Shown: positions 21,566 to 30,673, counted from the first letter of the stretch. The stretch is 64,000 bases of DNA from Vibrio hyugaensis (GCF_002906655.1 NZ_CP025794.1:2480001-2544000); one strand, 5' to 3'. The notes: a model not told the origin generated them from the letters alone. Numbers and translations are program-made.

Positions 21566-22777
21566 ATGACAACGGAAAACAAAGTAGAGCGCGGTTTATT
21601 CGATGAGGTAATGGTACCTTGCTATAACCCGATGGAAATGATCCCTGTAAAAGGTGAAGGTTCACGTATTTGGGATCAGAACGGAAATGAATACATCGAC
21701 TTTGCTGGTGGTATTGCGGTGAGCTGTCTTGGTCATTGTCACCCAGTTATGGTGAACGCATTGACTGAGCAAGGTAACAAGCTTTGGCACCTAAGTAATG
21801 TTATGACTAACGAGCCAGCACTGCGATTGGCGAAGAAGTTAACAGAAGTCAGCTTTGCTGAGCGCGTGTTCTTCGCTAACTCTGGCGCAGAAGCAAACGA
21901 AGCGGCACTAAAACTGGCGCGCCGTTATGCAGCAGACGTTCATGGTACTGAGAAATCTGAAATCATCGCATTCAAACAAGGTTTCCACGGTCGTACTTTC
22001 TTCACCGTAACGGTAGGCGGCCAAGCGGCTTACTCTGACGGTTTCGGTCCTAAGCCAGGCGACGTAACGCACCTCCCTTACAATGATATCGAAGCGCTGC
22101 AAGCACATATGTCTGATCGCACTTGTGCGGTGATGATGGAGCCTCTACAAGGTGAGGGCGGCATCATTCCACCAACACCTGAATTCGCTCAAGCGGTTCG
22201 CGAGCTGTGTGACAAGCACAACGCACTACTGATCTTCGATGAAGTTCAAACGGGTAATGGTCGTACTGGTCACTTCTACGCATACCAAGGTTTAGGCATT
22301 ACGCCAGACATCCTAAGCACTGCGAAATCATTAGGCGGCGGTTTCCCTATCGGTGCCATGCTGACGACAGAGAAACTGTCTGAACACATGAAAGTCGGTA
22401 CGCACGGTTCGACATACGGCGGTAACCCGCTAGCATGTGCCGTTGCCGAAGCGGTCGTTAATGAAGTGACTAAACCAGAAGTATTGGCTGGTGTACTAGA
22501 GCGTGAAGCGATGTTCCGTGAGGGTCTAAATAAGATCAACGCGAAATACAACATCTTCTCTGAAGTGCGCGGTAAAGGTCTACTGCTTGGTGCTGCACTG
22601 AACGAAGAGTGGCAAGGTCGTGCGCGTGACGTACTGGTTGCTGCGGGTAAACAAGGTCTCATGGTATTGGTTGCGGGTGCCAATGTCGTACGTTTCACAC
22701 CATCACTCGTTATCACACAACAAGAAATCGAAGAAGGTTTGGCGAAGCTGGACAAAGCGATCGCAACACTGGTCTAA
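21566..22777 (+). CDS. argD: Acetylornithine/succinylornithine aminotransferase
   Basis: A PLP-dependent class III aminotransferase. ArgD makes N-acetylornithine; the same protein type (AstC) converts succinylornithine in arginine breakdown. The 403-residue product shows [19 protein letters not shown], the cofactor motif [30 protein letters not shown], and the Schiff-base lysine in [14 protein letters not shown] (about residue 254). It is followed by astA and astD, so one enzyme probably serves both synthesis and catabolism. A perfect hairpin without T-run separates it from astA. Confidence 0.93.
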   Translation: MTTENKVERGLFDEVMVPCYNPMEMIPVKGEGSRIWDQNGNEYIDFAGGIAVSCLGHCHPVMVNALTEQGNKLWHLSNVMTNEPALRLAKKLTEVSFAERVFFANSGAEANEAALKLARRYAADVHGTEKSEIIAFKQGFHGRTFFTVTVGGQAAYSDGFGPKPGDVTHLPYNDIEALQAHMSDRTCAVMMEPLQGEGGIIPPTPEFAQAVRELCDKHNALLIFDEVQTGNGRTGHFYAYQGLGITPDILSTAKSLGGGFPIGAMLTTEKLSEHMKVGTHGSTYGGNPLACAVAEAVVNEVTKPEVLAGVLEREAMFREGLNKINAKYNIFSEVRGKGLLLGAALNEEWQGRARDVLVAAGKQGLMVLVAGANVVRFTPSLVITQQEIEEGLAKLDKAIATLV

Positions 22778-22808
22778 GCGCGGTCCCCGTTTATCGTCAA
22801 CCTAGAAA

Positions 22809-22834
22809 CCCCCATCAAGGATCTCTGATGGGGG
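22809..22834 (+). other. Intercistronic hairpin between argD and astA
   Basis: Stem CCCCCATCA / TGATGGGGG with an 8-base loop. It is followed by TATTGTTCC, not a clean T-run, so it may be an attenuating terminator or an mRNA-stabilising hairpin that sets different levels of argD and astAD. Confidence 0.65.
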
Positions 22835-22885
22835 TATTGTTCCTACAATATAGTTAGGATCTTCTTGCATCTGGAGGGAGTATTG

Positions 22886-23905
22886 ATGCTAGTAGTTCGC
22901 CCTATCGCAATGTCGGATTATGACGCGCTGCACACTTGTGCGGTTGAGTCTGGTCATGGGTTTACATCTCTACCGGTTAACGAAGAACTGTTAACCAATC
23001 GAATTAAACATTCAGAGTACAGTTTTGGCAAACCAGATGTGTATGAAGCCGGTGATGAAGGCTACCTGATGGTGGGCTTTGAGTCTGAAACTGGTGAAGT
23101 CGCAGGTACCACAGGCATTGAAGCTTCGATCGGCTGGGATGTGCCTTTCTATTCTTACCACATCAGTAAAGTGGTGCACTCGTCACCAAAGCTTGGCGTA
23201 AACAACGTGGTTAAGCTGCTGACGTTTGGTAACAACTACACGGGTAACAGCGAAATCTGTACCTTGTTCCTACGCGAGAAATTCCGTGGTGGCTTGAACG
23301 GGCGTCTGATGTCTAAGTGTCGTTTCTTAATGATGGCAGAGCACCCAGAACGCTTCTCGGAAACTATCTTTGCTGAAATGCGTGGTGTTTCTGATGACCA
23401 GGGCAACTCACCATTCTGGCAATGGCTTCAAGAGCATTTCTTCTCTATCGATTTCACGCTTGCGGATTACCTAACCGGTATCGGTAAGAAAGGTTTTATC
23501 GCTGATTTGATGCCGAAATTGCCAATCTACATCAACTTGCTAAGCCCAGAAGCACAAGCCGTAATAGGTAAGGTGCACGATAACACGCGTCCTGCTCTGA
23601 AGCTGCTTGAGCGCGAAGGTTTTACTAACCGTGGTTACGTCGACATCTTCGATGGTGGCCCAACGGTGGAGTGTGACCTACGCAATATCGAATCGGTACG
23701 TCACTCGTTCCGTGCCCAAGTCAAAATCTCTGAGCATACCAGTACACAAGACTTCTTGATGTGTAACTCATCATTCGAGAACTTCCGTGCTGCAGCTGCA
23801 AAAGCGGCTTACGACGCTGAAACGCAAAGCGTTGTATTGGCTCCTGAACTTGCTGATGCGCTTTTGGTTGAGGAAGGGGATTTTGTTCGCCTTCTTCCGC
23901 AGTAA
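22886..23905 (+). CDS. astA: Arginine N-succinyltransferase AstA
   Basis: Transfers succinyl from succinyl-CoA to arginine, the first step of the arginine succinyltransferase pathway. The 339-residue product starts MLVVRPIAMSDYDALHTCAVESGHGFTSLP and has FLREKFRGGLNGRLMSKCRF, FAEMRGVSDDQGNSPFWQWL and DIFDGGPTVE, all typical of AstA. The frame begins at a TTG at 22865, but the ATG at 22886 directly follows GGAGGGAG with a 5-base gap and matches the family start. The gene astD follows after 28 bp. Confidence 0.95.
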   Translation: MLVVRPIAMSDYDALHTCAVESGHGFTSLPVNEELLTNRIKHSEYSFGKPDVYEAGDEGYLMVGFESETGEVAGTTGIEASIGWDVPFYSYHISKVVHSSPKLGVNNVVKLLTFGNNYTGNSEICTLFLREKFRGGLNGRLMSKCRFLMMAEHPERFSETIFAEMRGVSDDQGNSPFWQWLQEHFFSIDFTLADYLTGIGKKGFIADLMPKLPIYINLLSPEAQAVIGKVHDNTRPALKLLEREGFTNRGYVDIFDGGPTVECDLRNIESVRHSFRAQVKISEHTSTQDFLMCNSSFENFRAAAAKAAYDAETQSVVLAPELADALLVEEGDFVRLLPQ

Positions 23906-23933
23906 CTGACGACAGAATTTAAGGATAGAAACA

Positions 23934-25391
23934 ATGACACATTGGATTGCAGGTGAATGGGTACAAGGTCAGGGTGAAGGATTTACGTCTCTGTCGCCGT
24001 ACAACCAAGAAGTGATATGGCAAGGCAACGGTGCAACGGCAGAACAAGTGAACCAAGCGGTTTCGGCGGCACGTGAAGCGTTTGTTGATTGGAAGAAGCG
24101 CCCATTTGCAGAGCGAGAAGCGATCGTGCTGGCTTTTGCTGAAAAAGTAAAAGAGAACAGCGAAAAAATCGCCGAAGTGATTGCCAAAGAAACCGGTAAG
24201 CCGATTTGGGAAACACGCACCGAAGCGGCAGCAATGGCAGGTAAAATTGCGATTTCCATCCGTGCTTACCACGACCGTACGGGTGAAGCTGCACGTGAAG
24301 CCGCAGGCAACCAAATTGTATTGCGCCACCGCCCACTGGGTGTGATGGCGGTATTCGGTCCTTATAACTTCCCAGGTCACTTGCCAAATGGCCATATTGT
24401 GCCAGCACTACTTGCTGGTAACACCGTTGTCTTTAAACCGTCTGAGCAAACGCCATGGACGGGTGAACTCGCTATGAAGCTGTGGGAAGAGGTCGGTCTA
24501 CCAAAAGGTGTGATTAATCTCGTCCAAGGCGCGAAAGAAACCGGCATTGCGCTTGCGGATGCGAAAGGCATTGATGGCGTGCTGTTCACCGGTAGTGCAA
24601 ACACAGGTCATGTTCTGCATCGTCAGTTTGCTGGTCAGCCGGGCAAAATGCTGGCGCTTGAAATGGGTGGCAATAACCCGATGGTTATCTCGGATAACTA
24701 CGGCGACCTAGATGCGACGGTTTATACCATCATCCAATCGGCTTTCATCAGTGCAGGTCAGCGCTGTACTTGTGCACGTCGTCTTTACATTCCATTTGGC
24801 GACAAGGGTGATGCCGTCATTACTAAGCTGGTGGAAGCGACACTCAATATTAGAGTCGGCCAACCATTTGCAGAACCTGCGCCATTTATGGGACCACAGA
24901 TTTCGGTCGCGGCAGCTAAATTCATTCTGGATGCACAAGCAAACCTACAAGCACTTGGTGGAGAAAGCTTGATTGAAGCGAAAGCAGGCGAAGCGGCGTT
25001 TGTTTCTCCAGGAATTATTGATGTGACGAACATTGCTGAACTGCCAGATGAAGAGTACTTCGGTCCACTTCTGCAAGTAGTGCGCTACGAAGGGCTAGAG
25101 AAAGCGGTAGAACTGGCTAACGATACACGCTTTGGCCTTTCTGCGGGTCTGGTTTCAACCGACGACCAAGAGTGGGAATACTTCGTGGACCACATTCGTG
25201 CCGGCATCGTGAACCGCAATCGCCAGCTAACGGGCGCAAGTGGTGACGCACCATTTGGTGGTCCGGGTGCGTCGGGTAACCTACGTCCAAGTGCTTACTA
25301 CGCAGCAGACTACTGTGCGTATCCAATGGCATCAATGGAAGGACAAGAGGCGGTCTTGCCTGCCACATTGAGTCCGGGTGTAAGCCTGTAA
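23934..25391 (+). CDS. astD: N-succinylglutamate 5-semialdehyde dehydrogenase AstD
   Basis: Oxidises succinylglutamate semialdehyde to succinylglutamate with NAD+, the fourth step of the succinyltransferase pathway. The 485-residue aldehyde dehydrogenase has [40 protein letters not shown], catalytic Glu in [12 protein letters not shown] and the catalytic Cys in [12 protein letters not shown] (about 274-285). Co-transcribed with astA. The genes for the hydrolase AstB and the desuccinylase AstE are not in this window. Confidence 0.96.
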   Translation: MTHWIAGEWVQGQGEGFTSLSPYNQEVIWQGNGATAEQVNQAVSAAREAFVDWKKRPFAEREAIVLAFAEKVKENSEKIAEVIAKETGKPIWETRTEAAAMAGKIAISIRAYHDRTGEAAREAAGNQIVLRHRPLGVMAVFGPYNFPGHLPNGHIVPALLAGNTVVFKPSEQTPWTGELAMKLWEEVGLPKGVINLVQGAKETGIALADAKGIDGVLFTGSANTGHVLHRQFAGQPGKMLALEMGGNNPMVISDNYGDLDATVYTIIQSAFISAGQRCTCARRLYIPFGDKGDAVITKLVEATLNIRVGQPFAEPAPFMGPQISVAAAKFILDAQANLQALGGESLIEAKAGEAAFVSPGIIDVTNIAELPDEEYFGPLLQVVRYEGLEKAVELANDTRFGLSAGLVSTDDQEWEYFVDHIRAGIVNRNRQLTGASGDAPFGGPGASGNLRPSAYYAADYCAYPMASMEGQEAVLPATLSPGVSL

Positions 25392-25401
25392 TAGAGAAAA
25401 C

Positions 25402-25611
25402 GAAGCGGTGACAAAGTATCGCCGCTTCTCTCTGCCGGAGCTATTTACCAAGTTAGGATTCTGGTAAGCGCGCTGGCAAACGCCAAAGGCGAGCTTAAGA
25501 CTCTCCAGTGCGTGTTGACTGACTGGCACTTATGCCACACATACCGTCACAGGTTGATGACCGCTCGTTCGTGATTCTGGACAGCCTCCGGGCTGTGAAC
25601 GAGCGGTCAAC
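25402..25611. repeat. Structured spacer with nested inverted repeats (astD to DUF1338)
   Basis: The spacer is a chain of possible hairpins: GAAGCGG / CCGCTTC (25402-25428), TTACCA / TGGTAA (25446-25468), TGGC-AAAC-GCCA near 25475, and a long element 25553-25611. In the last, GACCGCTCGTTC (25559-25570) pairs with GAACGAGCGGTC (25597-25608), with outer GTTGA/CAAC, and encloses a perfect inner stem ACAGCC-TCCG-GGCTGT (25581-25596). There is no T-run. It may be an intercistronic structured RNA or a repeat family. Confidence 0.6.
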
Positions 25612-25653
25612 TTCTCTTACCCCTAACTCTACATTGCATAACAAGGAGTCGTT

Positions 25654-26445
25654 ATGACGCCCGATGTGTTATTTGAATCGCTATGGCAAGACTACATTAA
25701 ACGTCTTTGTCCTTCCGCTGCTAAAGTCCATCAACTTCTTCAAGAAGATGAGCCTCTGATTAATGACCATATTGCTCTACGTACGTTTAATGTCGATCCC
25801 CTAGGCATTGAAACGTTAGCGAAGCCATTCTTGGCGGTGGGCTACAAAGCCTGTGGTGACTACGTATTTGAAAGCAAAAAGCTGGTAGCAAAACATTTTG
25901 AGCACCCAGATCCAAAACAACCAAAAGTCTTCATCAGTGAATTGAAAGTGGATGAGTGCTCACCAGAGCTACAAGCCATTGTTCATAAATTGGTAGAGCA
26001 GGTTGATGCTTCTAAACTGACAGGCAGTGACTTCTTATACGGCGGACGTTTGTGGAACCTCGGCTATGCTGACTTCCAAACCTTGGCGAAAGAGAGTGAA
26101 TACGCTTCTTGGCTTGCTGCGCACGGTTACGGAGCTAACCACTTCACAGTGAGCGTTAATCAACTCAACCAGCATCAAGAAGTGAAGCAAGTGAACGACT
26201 ACCTACGCACTGCTGGTTTCACCATCAACGAGAATGGCGGTGAAGTAAAAGGCACGCCAGAGGTGCTACTAGAGCAATCATCGACCATGGCAGACAAAGT
26301 GCCAGTGACCTTTACTGAAGGCGTTGAGGTGATTCCTGGAGGCTTCTACGAGTTTGCTAAGCGCTATCCAATGGATAACGGTGAGTTGTACCCAGGATTT
26401 GTGGCTGCATCGGCAGATAAGATCTTCGAAAGCACCAACGGTTAA
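25654..26445 (+). CDS. DUF1338 family protein (2-oxoadipate dioxygenase/decarboxylase-like)
   Basis: The 263-residue product belongs to the DUF1338 (HglS/YdcJ-like) family of non-haem iron proteins. A possible metal-binding His lies in NDHIALRTF (about 38-46), others in KHFEHPD and GYGANHFTVSVN, and the C-terminus has GGFYEFAKRYP. The characterised relative HglS decarboxylates 2-oxoadipate in lysine breakdown, but this protein is much shorter than HglS. Genes of this family often follow astD in vibrios and Shewanella, which suggests a role in arginine or amino acid degradation; no reaction can be assigned. Start is ATG with AAGGAG upstream. Confidence 0.8.
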   Translation: MTPDVLFESLWQDYIKRLCPSAAKVHQLLQEDEPLINDHIALRTFNVDPLGIETLAKPFLAVGYKACGDYVFESKKLVAKHFEHPDPKQPKVFISELKVDECSPELQAIVHKLVEQVDASKLTGSDFLYGGRLWNLGYADFQTLAKESEYASWLAAHGYGANHFTVSVNQLNQHQEVKQVNDYLRTAGFTINENGGEVKGTPEVLLEQSSTMADKVPVTFTEGVEVIPGGFYEFAKRYPMDNGELYPGFVAASADKIFESTNG

Positions 26446-26452
26446 TAGATAC

Positions 26453-26606
26453 GAGAACGGGCTATGCCCTATGAATTCGGAAACGCTTCGCCTCGGGAGG
26501 CTTTAACTCTCGGAATCTGAGAGGGCTATATCTCGAAGGACGAAGTCCGCTCTCGGAACGCAGTGTTCCCAATTCTCGGCTCTTTGTTTTCCGTTCCCTA
26601 TTCTCA
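26453..26606. repeat. Iterated short palindromes (TCTCGG units)
   Basis: The spacer after the DUF1338 gene holds TCTCGG or a near form at 26474, 26491, 26508, 26531, 26551, 26574 and (degenerate TTCTCA) 26601, at 17-27 bp intervals. Between them are small palindromes: GGGC-TAT-GCCC, CCTC-GGGAGG, GGACGAAGTCC, GGAAC-GCAGT-GTTCC. It looks like a REP-like or tandem-degenerate repeat; no protein is coded. Confidence 0.6.
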
Positions 26607-26620
26607 GCTCTTAAAAACAA

Positions 26621-26652
26621 AAAAGCCACCAAACTTGCATTTGGTGGCTTTT
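26621..26652. terminator. crp terminator (bidirectional)
   Basis: Stem AAAAGCCACCAAA / TTTGGTGGCTTTT with a 6-base loop. On the minus strand it is followed by TTGTTTTT, suiting crp; on the plus strand by AAATTTTT. Confidence 0.9.
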
Positions 26653-26676
26653 AAATTTTTTAAACGTTAATCGAGA

Positions 26677-27309
26677 TTAACGAGTTCCGTAAACAACGAT
26701 AGTTTTACCGTGCGCAGAAATTAGGTTCTGCTCTTCTAGCATCTTCAAGATACGACCTACTGTTTCACGAGAACAGCCAACGATTTGGCCGATTTCTTGA
26801 CGAGTGATCTTGATTTGCATGCCGTCTGGGTGCGTCATCGCATCTGGCTGTTTAGCAAGGTTCAGAAGAGTCTGAGCGATACGACCAGTTACGTCTAGGA
26901 ACGCTAGGTCACCCACTTTTTGGCTAGTAACTTGTAGACGACGAGCCATTTGCGCAGAAAGACGCATTAGGATGTCTGGGTTAACTTGGATAAGTTGACG
27001 GAATTTCTTGAAAGAAATCTCAGCCACTTCACAAGGAGATTTAGCGCGAACCCAAGCTGTACGCTCTTGGTCTTCTTCGAATAGACCAAGTTCACCAATG
27101 AAGTCGCCCTGGTTTAGGTAAGAAAGGATCATTTCCTTACCTTCTTCGTCTTTGATAAGAACCGCAACAGAACCTTTAACGATGTAGTACAAAGTCTCTG
27201 CTTTTTCGCCCGCGTGAATTAGCGTGCTTTTTGATGGGTACTTATGAATATGACAGTGTGAAAGAAACCACTCTAATGTTGGGTCGGTTTGAGGTTTACC
27301 TAGAACCAT
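26677..27309 (-). CDS. crp: cAMP receptor protein (catabolite activator)
   Basis: CRP binds cAMP and activates or represses genes of carbon use, and in vibrios also of motility, competence and quorum sensing. The 210-residue product has the cyclic-nucleotide domain ([41 protein letters not shown] with the cAMP-binding Arg, and the C-helix [14 protein letters not shown]) and the helix-turn-helix [21 protein letters not shown] (about 167-187). Length and motifs are nearly those of E. coli CRP. A CRP-like site 190 bp upstream suggests autoregulation. Confidence 0.98.
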   Translation of the reverse strand: MVLGKPQTDPTLEWFLSHCHIHKYPSKSTLIHAGEKAETLYYIVKGSVAVLIKDEEGKEMILSYLNQGDFIGELGLFEEDQERTAWVRAKSPCEVAEISFKKFRQLIQVNPDILMRLSAQMARRLQVTSQKVGDLAFLDVTGRIAQTLLNLAKQPDAMTHPDGMQIKITRQEIGQIVGCSRETVGRILKMLEEQNLISAHGKTIVVYGTR

Positions 27310-27499
27310 AATATCTCACTTCCTCTGCAGGGTACGCTTGCGCTATCCATATTTTAGCTAAGCCTGAATTGGCCTACTAGAATAAGAGCACTTTTTATAT
27401 GCTGCAAGCTCTCTTGTGTTTCGGTTAGAAATAGTATCCTTTTTCGAAAACGATTTCTTGATTTTAATCGTGCCATCATTGAGATTTTGTAAGCAAAAC

Positions 27500-27515
27500 T
27501 GTGCACATGATCACG
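27500..27515. promoter_or_regulatory. CRP-like site upstream of crp
   Basis: TGTGC-ACATGA-TCACG, 8 of 10 matches to the CRP consensus, in the 239-bp spacer between crp and prkB. Autoregulation of crp is known in E. coli; binding here is inferred. Confidence 0.5.
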
Positions 27516-27548
27516 GTATGAAAAGTAAACACTACGATGGCAAGGTTT

Positions 27549-28418
27549 TTAGCCAATTTTCCCTGTTTCGATAAGTTGCTGCAGAATCGGCCTTACTATG
27601 AGCTCCATTGCAAAGCTCATCTTACCGCCCGGTACCACAATAGTATTGTGGCGAGACATGAATGAGCCATCAATCATTGCCAGTAAATAAGGAAAGTCGA
27701 CATTCTTTATGCCGCGAAGGCGTATGACAACAAAACTCTCATCTAAACTTGGGATGCCTTTGGCATTGAGTGGGTTGGATGTATCGACCGTTGGGACACG
27801 CTGAAAGTTGATGTGCGTTCGAGAGAACTGCGGGGTGATGTAGTTTAGGTAGTCATCCATTGAGCGCACGATCGAATCCATGACCGCTTCTCTTGAGTGG
27901 CCACGATCGCGCGTGTCACGGACGAACTTTTGAATCCATTCTAAGTTGACGATTGGCACCATGCCAATTAGAAAGTCGACGTGACGTGCCACATTGACAT
28001 CGCCATCCACCACGCCACCATGCAAGCCTTCGTAGAACAAGACATCACTGTTTTCTGGCAGATCTTGCCAAGGTGTAAAGGTGCCCGGCATTTGGTTATA
28101 TGGGACCGCTTCATCAAAGGTGTGCAGATAACGGCGCACGCTGCCAGTGCCATCTTCACCAAACTGACGAAAGAACTCTTCTAACCCCGGAAAGTCATTG
28201 GCTTGTGGACCAAAGTAACTGATGTGTTTGCCTTGCTCGCGGGCTTTACGGATTTCGACGTCCATTTCTGGACGAGTAAAACGGTGAAAGCTATCGCCTT
28301 CGACCCATGCAGGTTTGACGTTCATCATATTGAACATCTTGCGGAAGGCTTCAGATGTAGTGGTGGTACCGGCACCGGATGAACCAGTAACCGCAATGAT
28401 TGGATGTTTAGCTGACAT
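27549..28418 (-). CDS. prkB: Phosphoribulokinase-like protein PrkB
   Basis: A 289-residue P-loop kinase of the phosphoribulokinase/uridine kinase family, with GSSGAGTTTTSEAF (residues 12-25), EGDSFHRF, YEGLHGG and DVNVARHVDFLIGMVPIVNLEW. Vibrios have no Calvin cycle, so its substrate is unknown; in E. coli the equivalent gene also stands near crp. No other PRK-pathway gene is seen here. Confidence 0.9.
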   Translation of the reverse strand: MSAKHPIIAVTGSSGAGTTTTSEAFRKMFNMMNVKPAWVEGDSFHRFTRPEMDVEIRKAREQGKHISYFGPQANDFPGLEEFFRQFGEDGTGSVRRYLHTFDEAVPYNQMPGTFTPWQDLPENSDVLFYEGLHGGVVDGDVNVARHVDFLIGMVPIVNLEWIQKFVRDTRDRGHSREAVMDSIVRSMDDYLNYITPQFSRTHINFQRVPTVDTSNPLNAKGIPSLDESFVVIRLRGIKNVDFPYLLAMIDGSFMSRHNTIVVPGGKMSFAMELIVRPILQQLIETGKIG

Positions 28419-28451
28419 GACAAACCTTGTCGAAAATTACTTACCTGTAAA

Positions 28452-28473
28452 GTGCAGCATGCGTATGCTGCAC
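28452..28473. other. Palindrome between yheU and prkB
   Basis: Perfect 9-bp stem GTGCAGCAT / ATGCTGCAC with loop GCGT, 34 bp upstream of prkB. Minus-strand T-content after it is low, so it may be a weak yheU terminator or an operator. Confidence 0.5.
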
Positions 28474-28542
28474 GGTCGATAACCCACTATAGCACGTAAC
28501 AAGCCCTTGTCATCGAGTGGGGTACGGTAAAATGTGAAGGGT

Positions 28543-28755
28543 CTAAAACTTTGCTTTTAATTGAATATCTACTGTTTCATGCAGCTCAGAAAAGACGATG
28601 AGTGCTTCACCTTTTTCTAATTGGTATTTGACCTGATCGATTTTACTTTGCAGTGAAACTTCGACCGAGCCATAGTCGGTGCCTTCACGTAGTACGAATT
28701 CACGAATCAAATTTTCCAGCGTTTCTGGCGCGATGTCTTGCCAAGGGATGACCAT
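28543..28755 (-). CDS. yheU: YheU family (UPF0270) protein
   Basis: A 70-residue acidic cytoplasmic protein, [20 protein letters not shown] at the N-terminus and [16 protein letters not shown] in the middle. This is the conserved UPF0270/YheU pattern. The function is unknown. Gene order yheS-yheT-yheU-prkB is the same as in E. coli. Confidence 0.9.
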   Translation of the reverse strand: MVIPWQDIAPETLENLIREFVLREGTDYGSVEVSLQSKIDQVKYQLEKGEALIVFSELHETVDIQLKAKF

Positions 28756-28820
28756 AAATACCTCAAACTTTTATGATGTTTAAGCGCGCCTTGGGTTGGA
28801 GTCTGGCGCGCCTAAGTAGT

Positions 28821-29828
28821 TTACTGTGTTCGTGGCACGGATACAGCAGAAAGGTACTCCGCAGCGATACTTTCGTAATAAGCAGGTAGGGCTTCTTCTA
28901 ACCAAAACTTTGGTTTGAGAGCGGTTCCCGTAAGAAAACCCACATGCCCCCCATGCTCATAAAGTCGGTAATCGATGTTATCTGGCAACACAAATTTCGG
29001 GATCACTTCTTCCGTCATAAACGGATCGTCTTTTGCGTGGATTATCAGCGTCGGTAGAGTGATCTGTTGCAGCTTGCTTAAGCCAGAACATTGATCGTAA
29101 TAATCTTGTGCGTCTTTAAAGCCATGCAGAGGGGCTGTGATCAAGTCGTCGAACTCATACAAGCGAGTCACACGTTTGATCGAGTTATACGACAGTGCGA
29201 GTTCGCCTTGGATTAAGTCATGCTTTTGCAGTGCATTACGCTTTAGTGAAGAGAGTAAGTAACGTCGATAGACCTTCGAGAAGCCTTGCTCAATACGATT
29301 GGCACATGCCGCTAAATCAAGCGGTGCAGAGACAATCGTCGCGGCACTCAAGATCGGGTCACCTTTGTACTTAGCTAAATAGTTCGCCAGCATGTTACCG
29401 CCGAGGGAGATCCCTACTGCGATTTTTGGATTGTTGGGGAACTGCTGATTGAGCTGCTCAAGAAAGAAACGAGCGTCCGTTACTTCGCCAGAATGATAGG
29501 CGCGGGCTTTCTTGTTTGGCTTACCACTGCAACCACGAAAGTGCATCATCACTGAAAGCCAACCCGATTTAGAGAAGGCGTTCATCAAACCGTTCGCATA
29601 CGGGCTGTAGAAGCAGCCTTCCAAGCCATGAAAGAGGACGAAGATTGGTTTGTTGCGTGCGGCTTCGGAATCTGGCTGCTGGGACCACGCCAAATCGAGG
29701 AAGTCACCGTCCGGTGTATCGAGTGTTTGCCAAATAGGCGTAAACAGCGCTTTCTTGCGAATAAAGCGCGGTAATAGCGTCTGAAGGTGCGGGTTCTTAA
29801 TCCCGGCGGCTGCGAAAAATTGTGTCAT
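28821..29828 (-). CDS. yheT: Alpha/beta-fold hydrolase YheT
   Basis: A 335-residue member of the YheT/ABHD1-3 esterase family. Visible features are the nucleophile elbow GISLGGNM with Ser141, the oxyanion segment FHGLEGC, a late acid residue near HAKDDPFM and the catalytic His in YEHGGHVGFLTG. The substrate is not known. In E. coli yheT stands beside yheS; here a MITE-like element separates the two. Confidence 0.92.
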   Translation of the reverse strand: MTQFFAAAGIKNPHLQTLLPRFIRKKALFTPIWQTLDTPDGDFLDLAWSQQPDSEAARNKPIFVLFHGLEGCFYSPYANGLMNAFSKSGWLSVMMHFRGCSGKPNKKARAYHSGEVTDARFFLEQLNQQFPNNPKIAVGISLGGNMLANYLAKYKGDPILSAATIVSAPLDLAACANRIEQGFSKVYRRYLLSSLKRNALQKHDLIQGELALSYNSIKRVTRLYEFDDLITAPLHGFKDAQDYYDQCSGLSKLQQITLPTLIIHAKDDPFMTEEVIPKFVLPDNIDYRLYEHGGHVGFLTGTALKPKFWLEEALPAYYESIAAEYLSAVSVPRTQ

Positions 29829-29888
29829 ACCTAACTGCTCTTATATGGTCCTTCAATGTTCGCCGAAGAACTTATTAATATATTCCCT

Positions 29889-30155
29889 TATACCCAAGTA
29901 ACCTCAAGATGCTCGTTTCAGCGAGAGTGATTTGGTTTGCAAACGAGGCAGAGATTTGAAGATCTAGTGGCTCTAAATCAAAAATCAATAACAAAGTGTG
30001 CAAGCCAAATCATCTCGCCCTTTGGGAGCTTGTCACTGAACCGATTTCATCGTCAAGCATCTTGGAAAGAGCTCGCTATTACGCTGCGCTGCTTTCCTTG
30101 ATCTCGAATCAGTGACAATGCTCTGAACACTGCATCTTGAAGTCACTTGGGTATA
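29889..30155. mobile_element. MITE-like element with terminal inverted repeats (267 bp)
   Basis: The element is bounded by 24-bp terminal inverted repeats that match at 22 of 24 positions. The left end reads TATACCCAAGTAACC and continues to AAGATGC (29889-29912); the right is its complement (30132-30155). The outermost TA on each side may be a TA target duplication, as for IS630/Tc1-type MITEs. Inside are further inverted pairs (GATTTGGTTTGCA against TGCAAGCCAAATC; GTCACTGA against TCAGTGAC). No coding capacity. It fills the 365-bp gap between yheT and the TIGR02444 gene. Confidence 0.8.
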
Positions 30156-30193
30156 TAGCTTTAGTATAGATATTTTACTGGTTTATGACTGAT

Positions 30194-30673
30194 TTATGGA
30201 TGCTGAATTTTTGGAACTGGAAGGGAAAACGCTTGTTGAAGGTGCTCACCACCGAGCTGCCGACAATATCTTAGCGTTAATGGATCGCCATCGTTACTGA
30301 CTAATTTTAATGAGTTGACGCAGTCAACGAGGTCGGATTGTTGCTGTTTTTCTAACTGCAGTTCGAACTGTAGTGCTTCGCGATAAAGGGCATCGTTGAC
30401 TTGCGATTTTAGATGGCGACGTAACTCACGGTAGGAGTGCAGAAGGGTTTCGCTTCGACCAAGGCAACCTTGGACTAAATGCCAGTCCTGTTCTTGGAAA
30501 ATGACTTGCTGCTCATCGAGCCATCTGAGCAGCAGTAGTAGATTCACATTGCCGTGATAGTTATTTTGCAACGACAAGCACGCTTCCTTCACTTCTCGCA
30601 CACCATAAAATTGCAGACTGAACTGCCAAAGGTGTTCTAGGGTGAGAGTGTATTCTGCGTGCTCTTTTGTCAT
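30194..30673 (-). CDS. TIGR02444 family protein
   Basis: A 159-residue, helix-rich cytoplasmic protein with LWQFSLQFYGVREVKEACLSLQ near the N-terminus and NVNLLLLLRWLDEQ in the middle, the pattern of the TIGR02444/DUF2390 family found next to yheS in vibrios and related genera. The function is not known. Its start overlaps the yheS stop by 4 bp, so the pair is probably translationally coupled. Confidence 0.85.
   Translation of the reverse strand: MTKEHAEYTLTLEHLWQFSLQFYGVREVKEACLSLQNNYHGNVNLLLLLRWLDEQQVIFQEQDWHLVQGCLGRSETLLHSYRELRRHLKSQVNDALYREALQFELQLEKQQQSDLVDCVNSLKLVSNDGDPLTLRYCRQLGGEHLQQAFSLPVPKIQHP

Noticed and set aside
25553..25611. Possible integron attC (VPR/VCR-like) site
   Set aside because: The palindrome begins with GTT and ends with AAC, the reverse of the RYYYAAC...GTTRRRY order of attC, it is only about 60 bp, and the neighbours are core genes.
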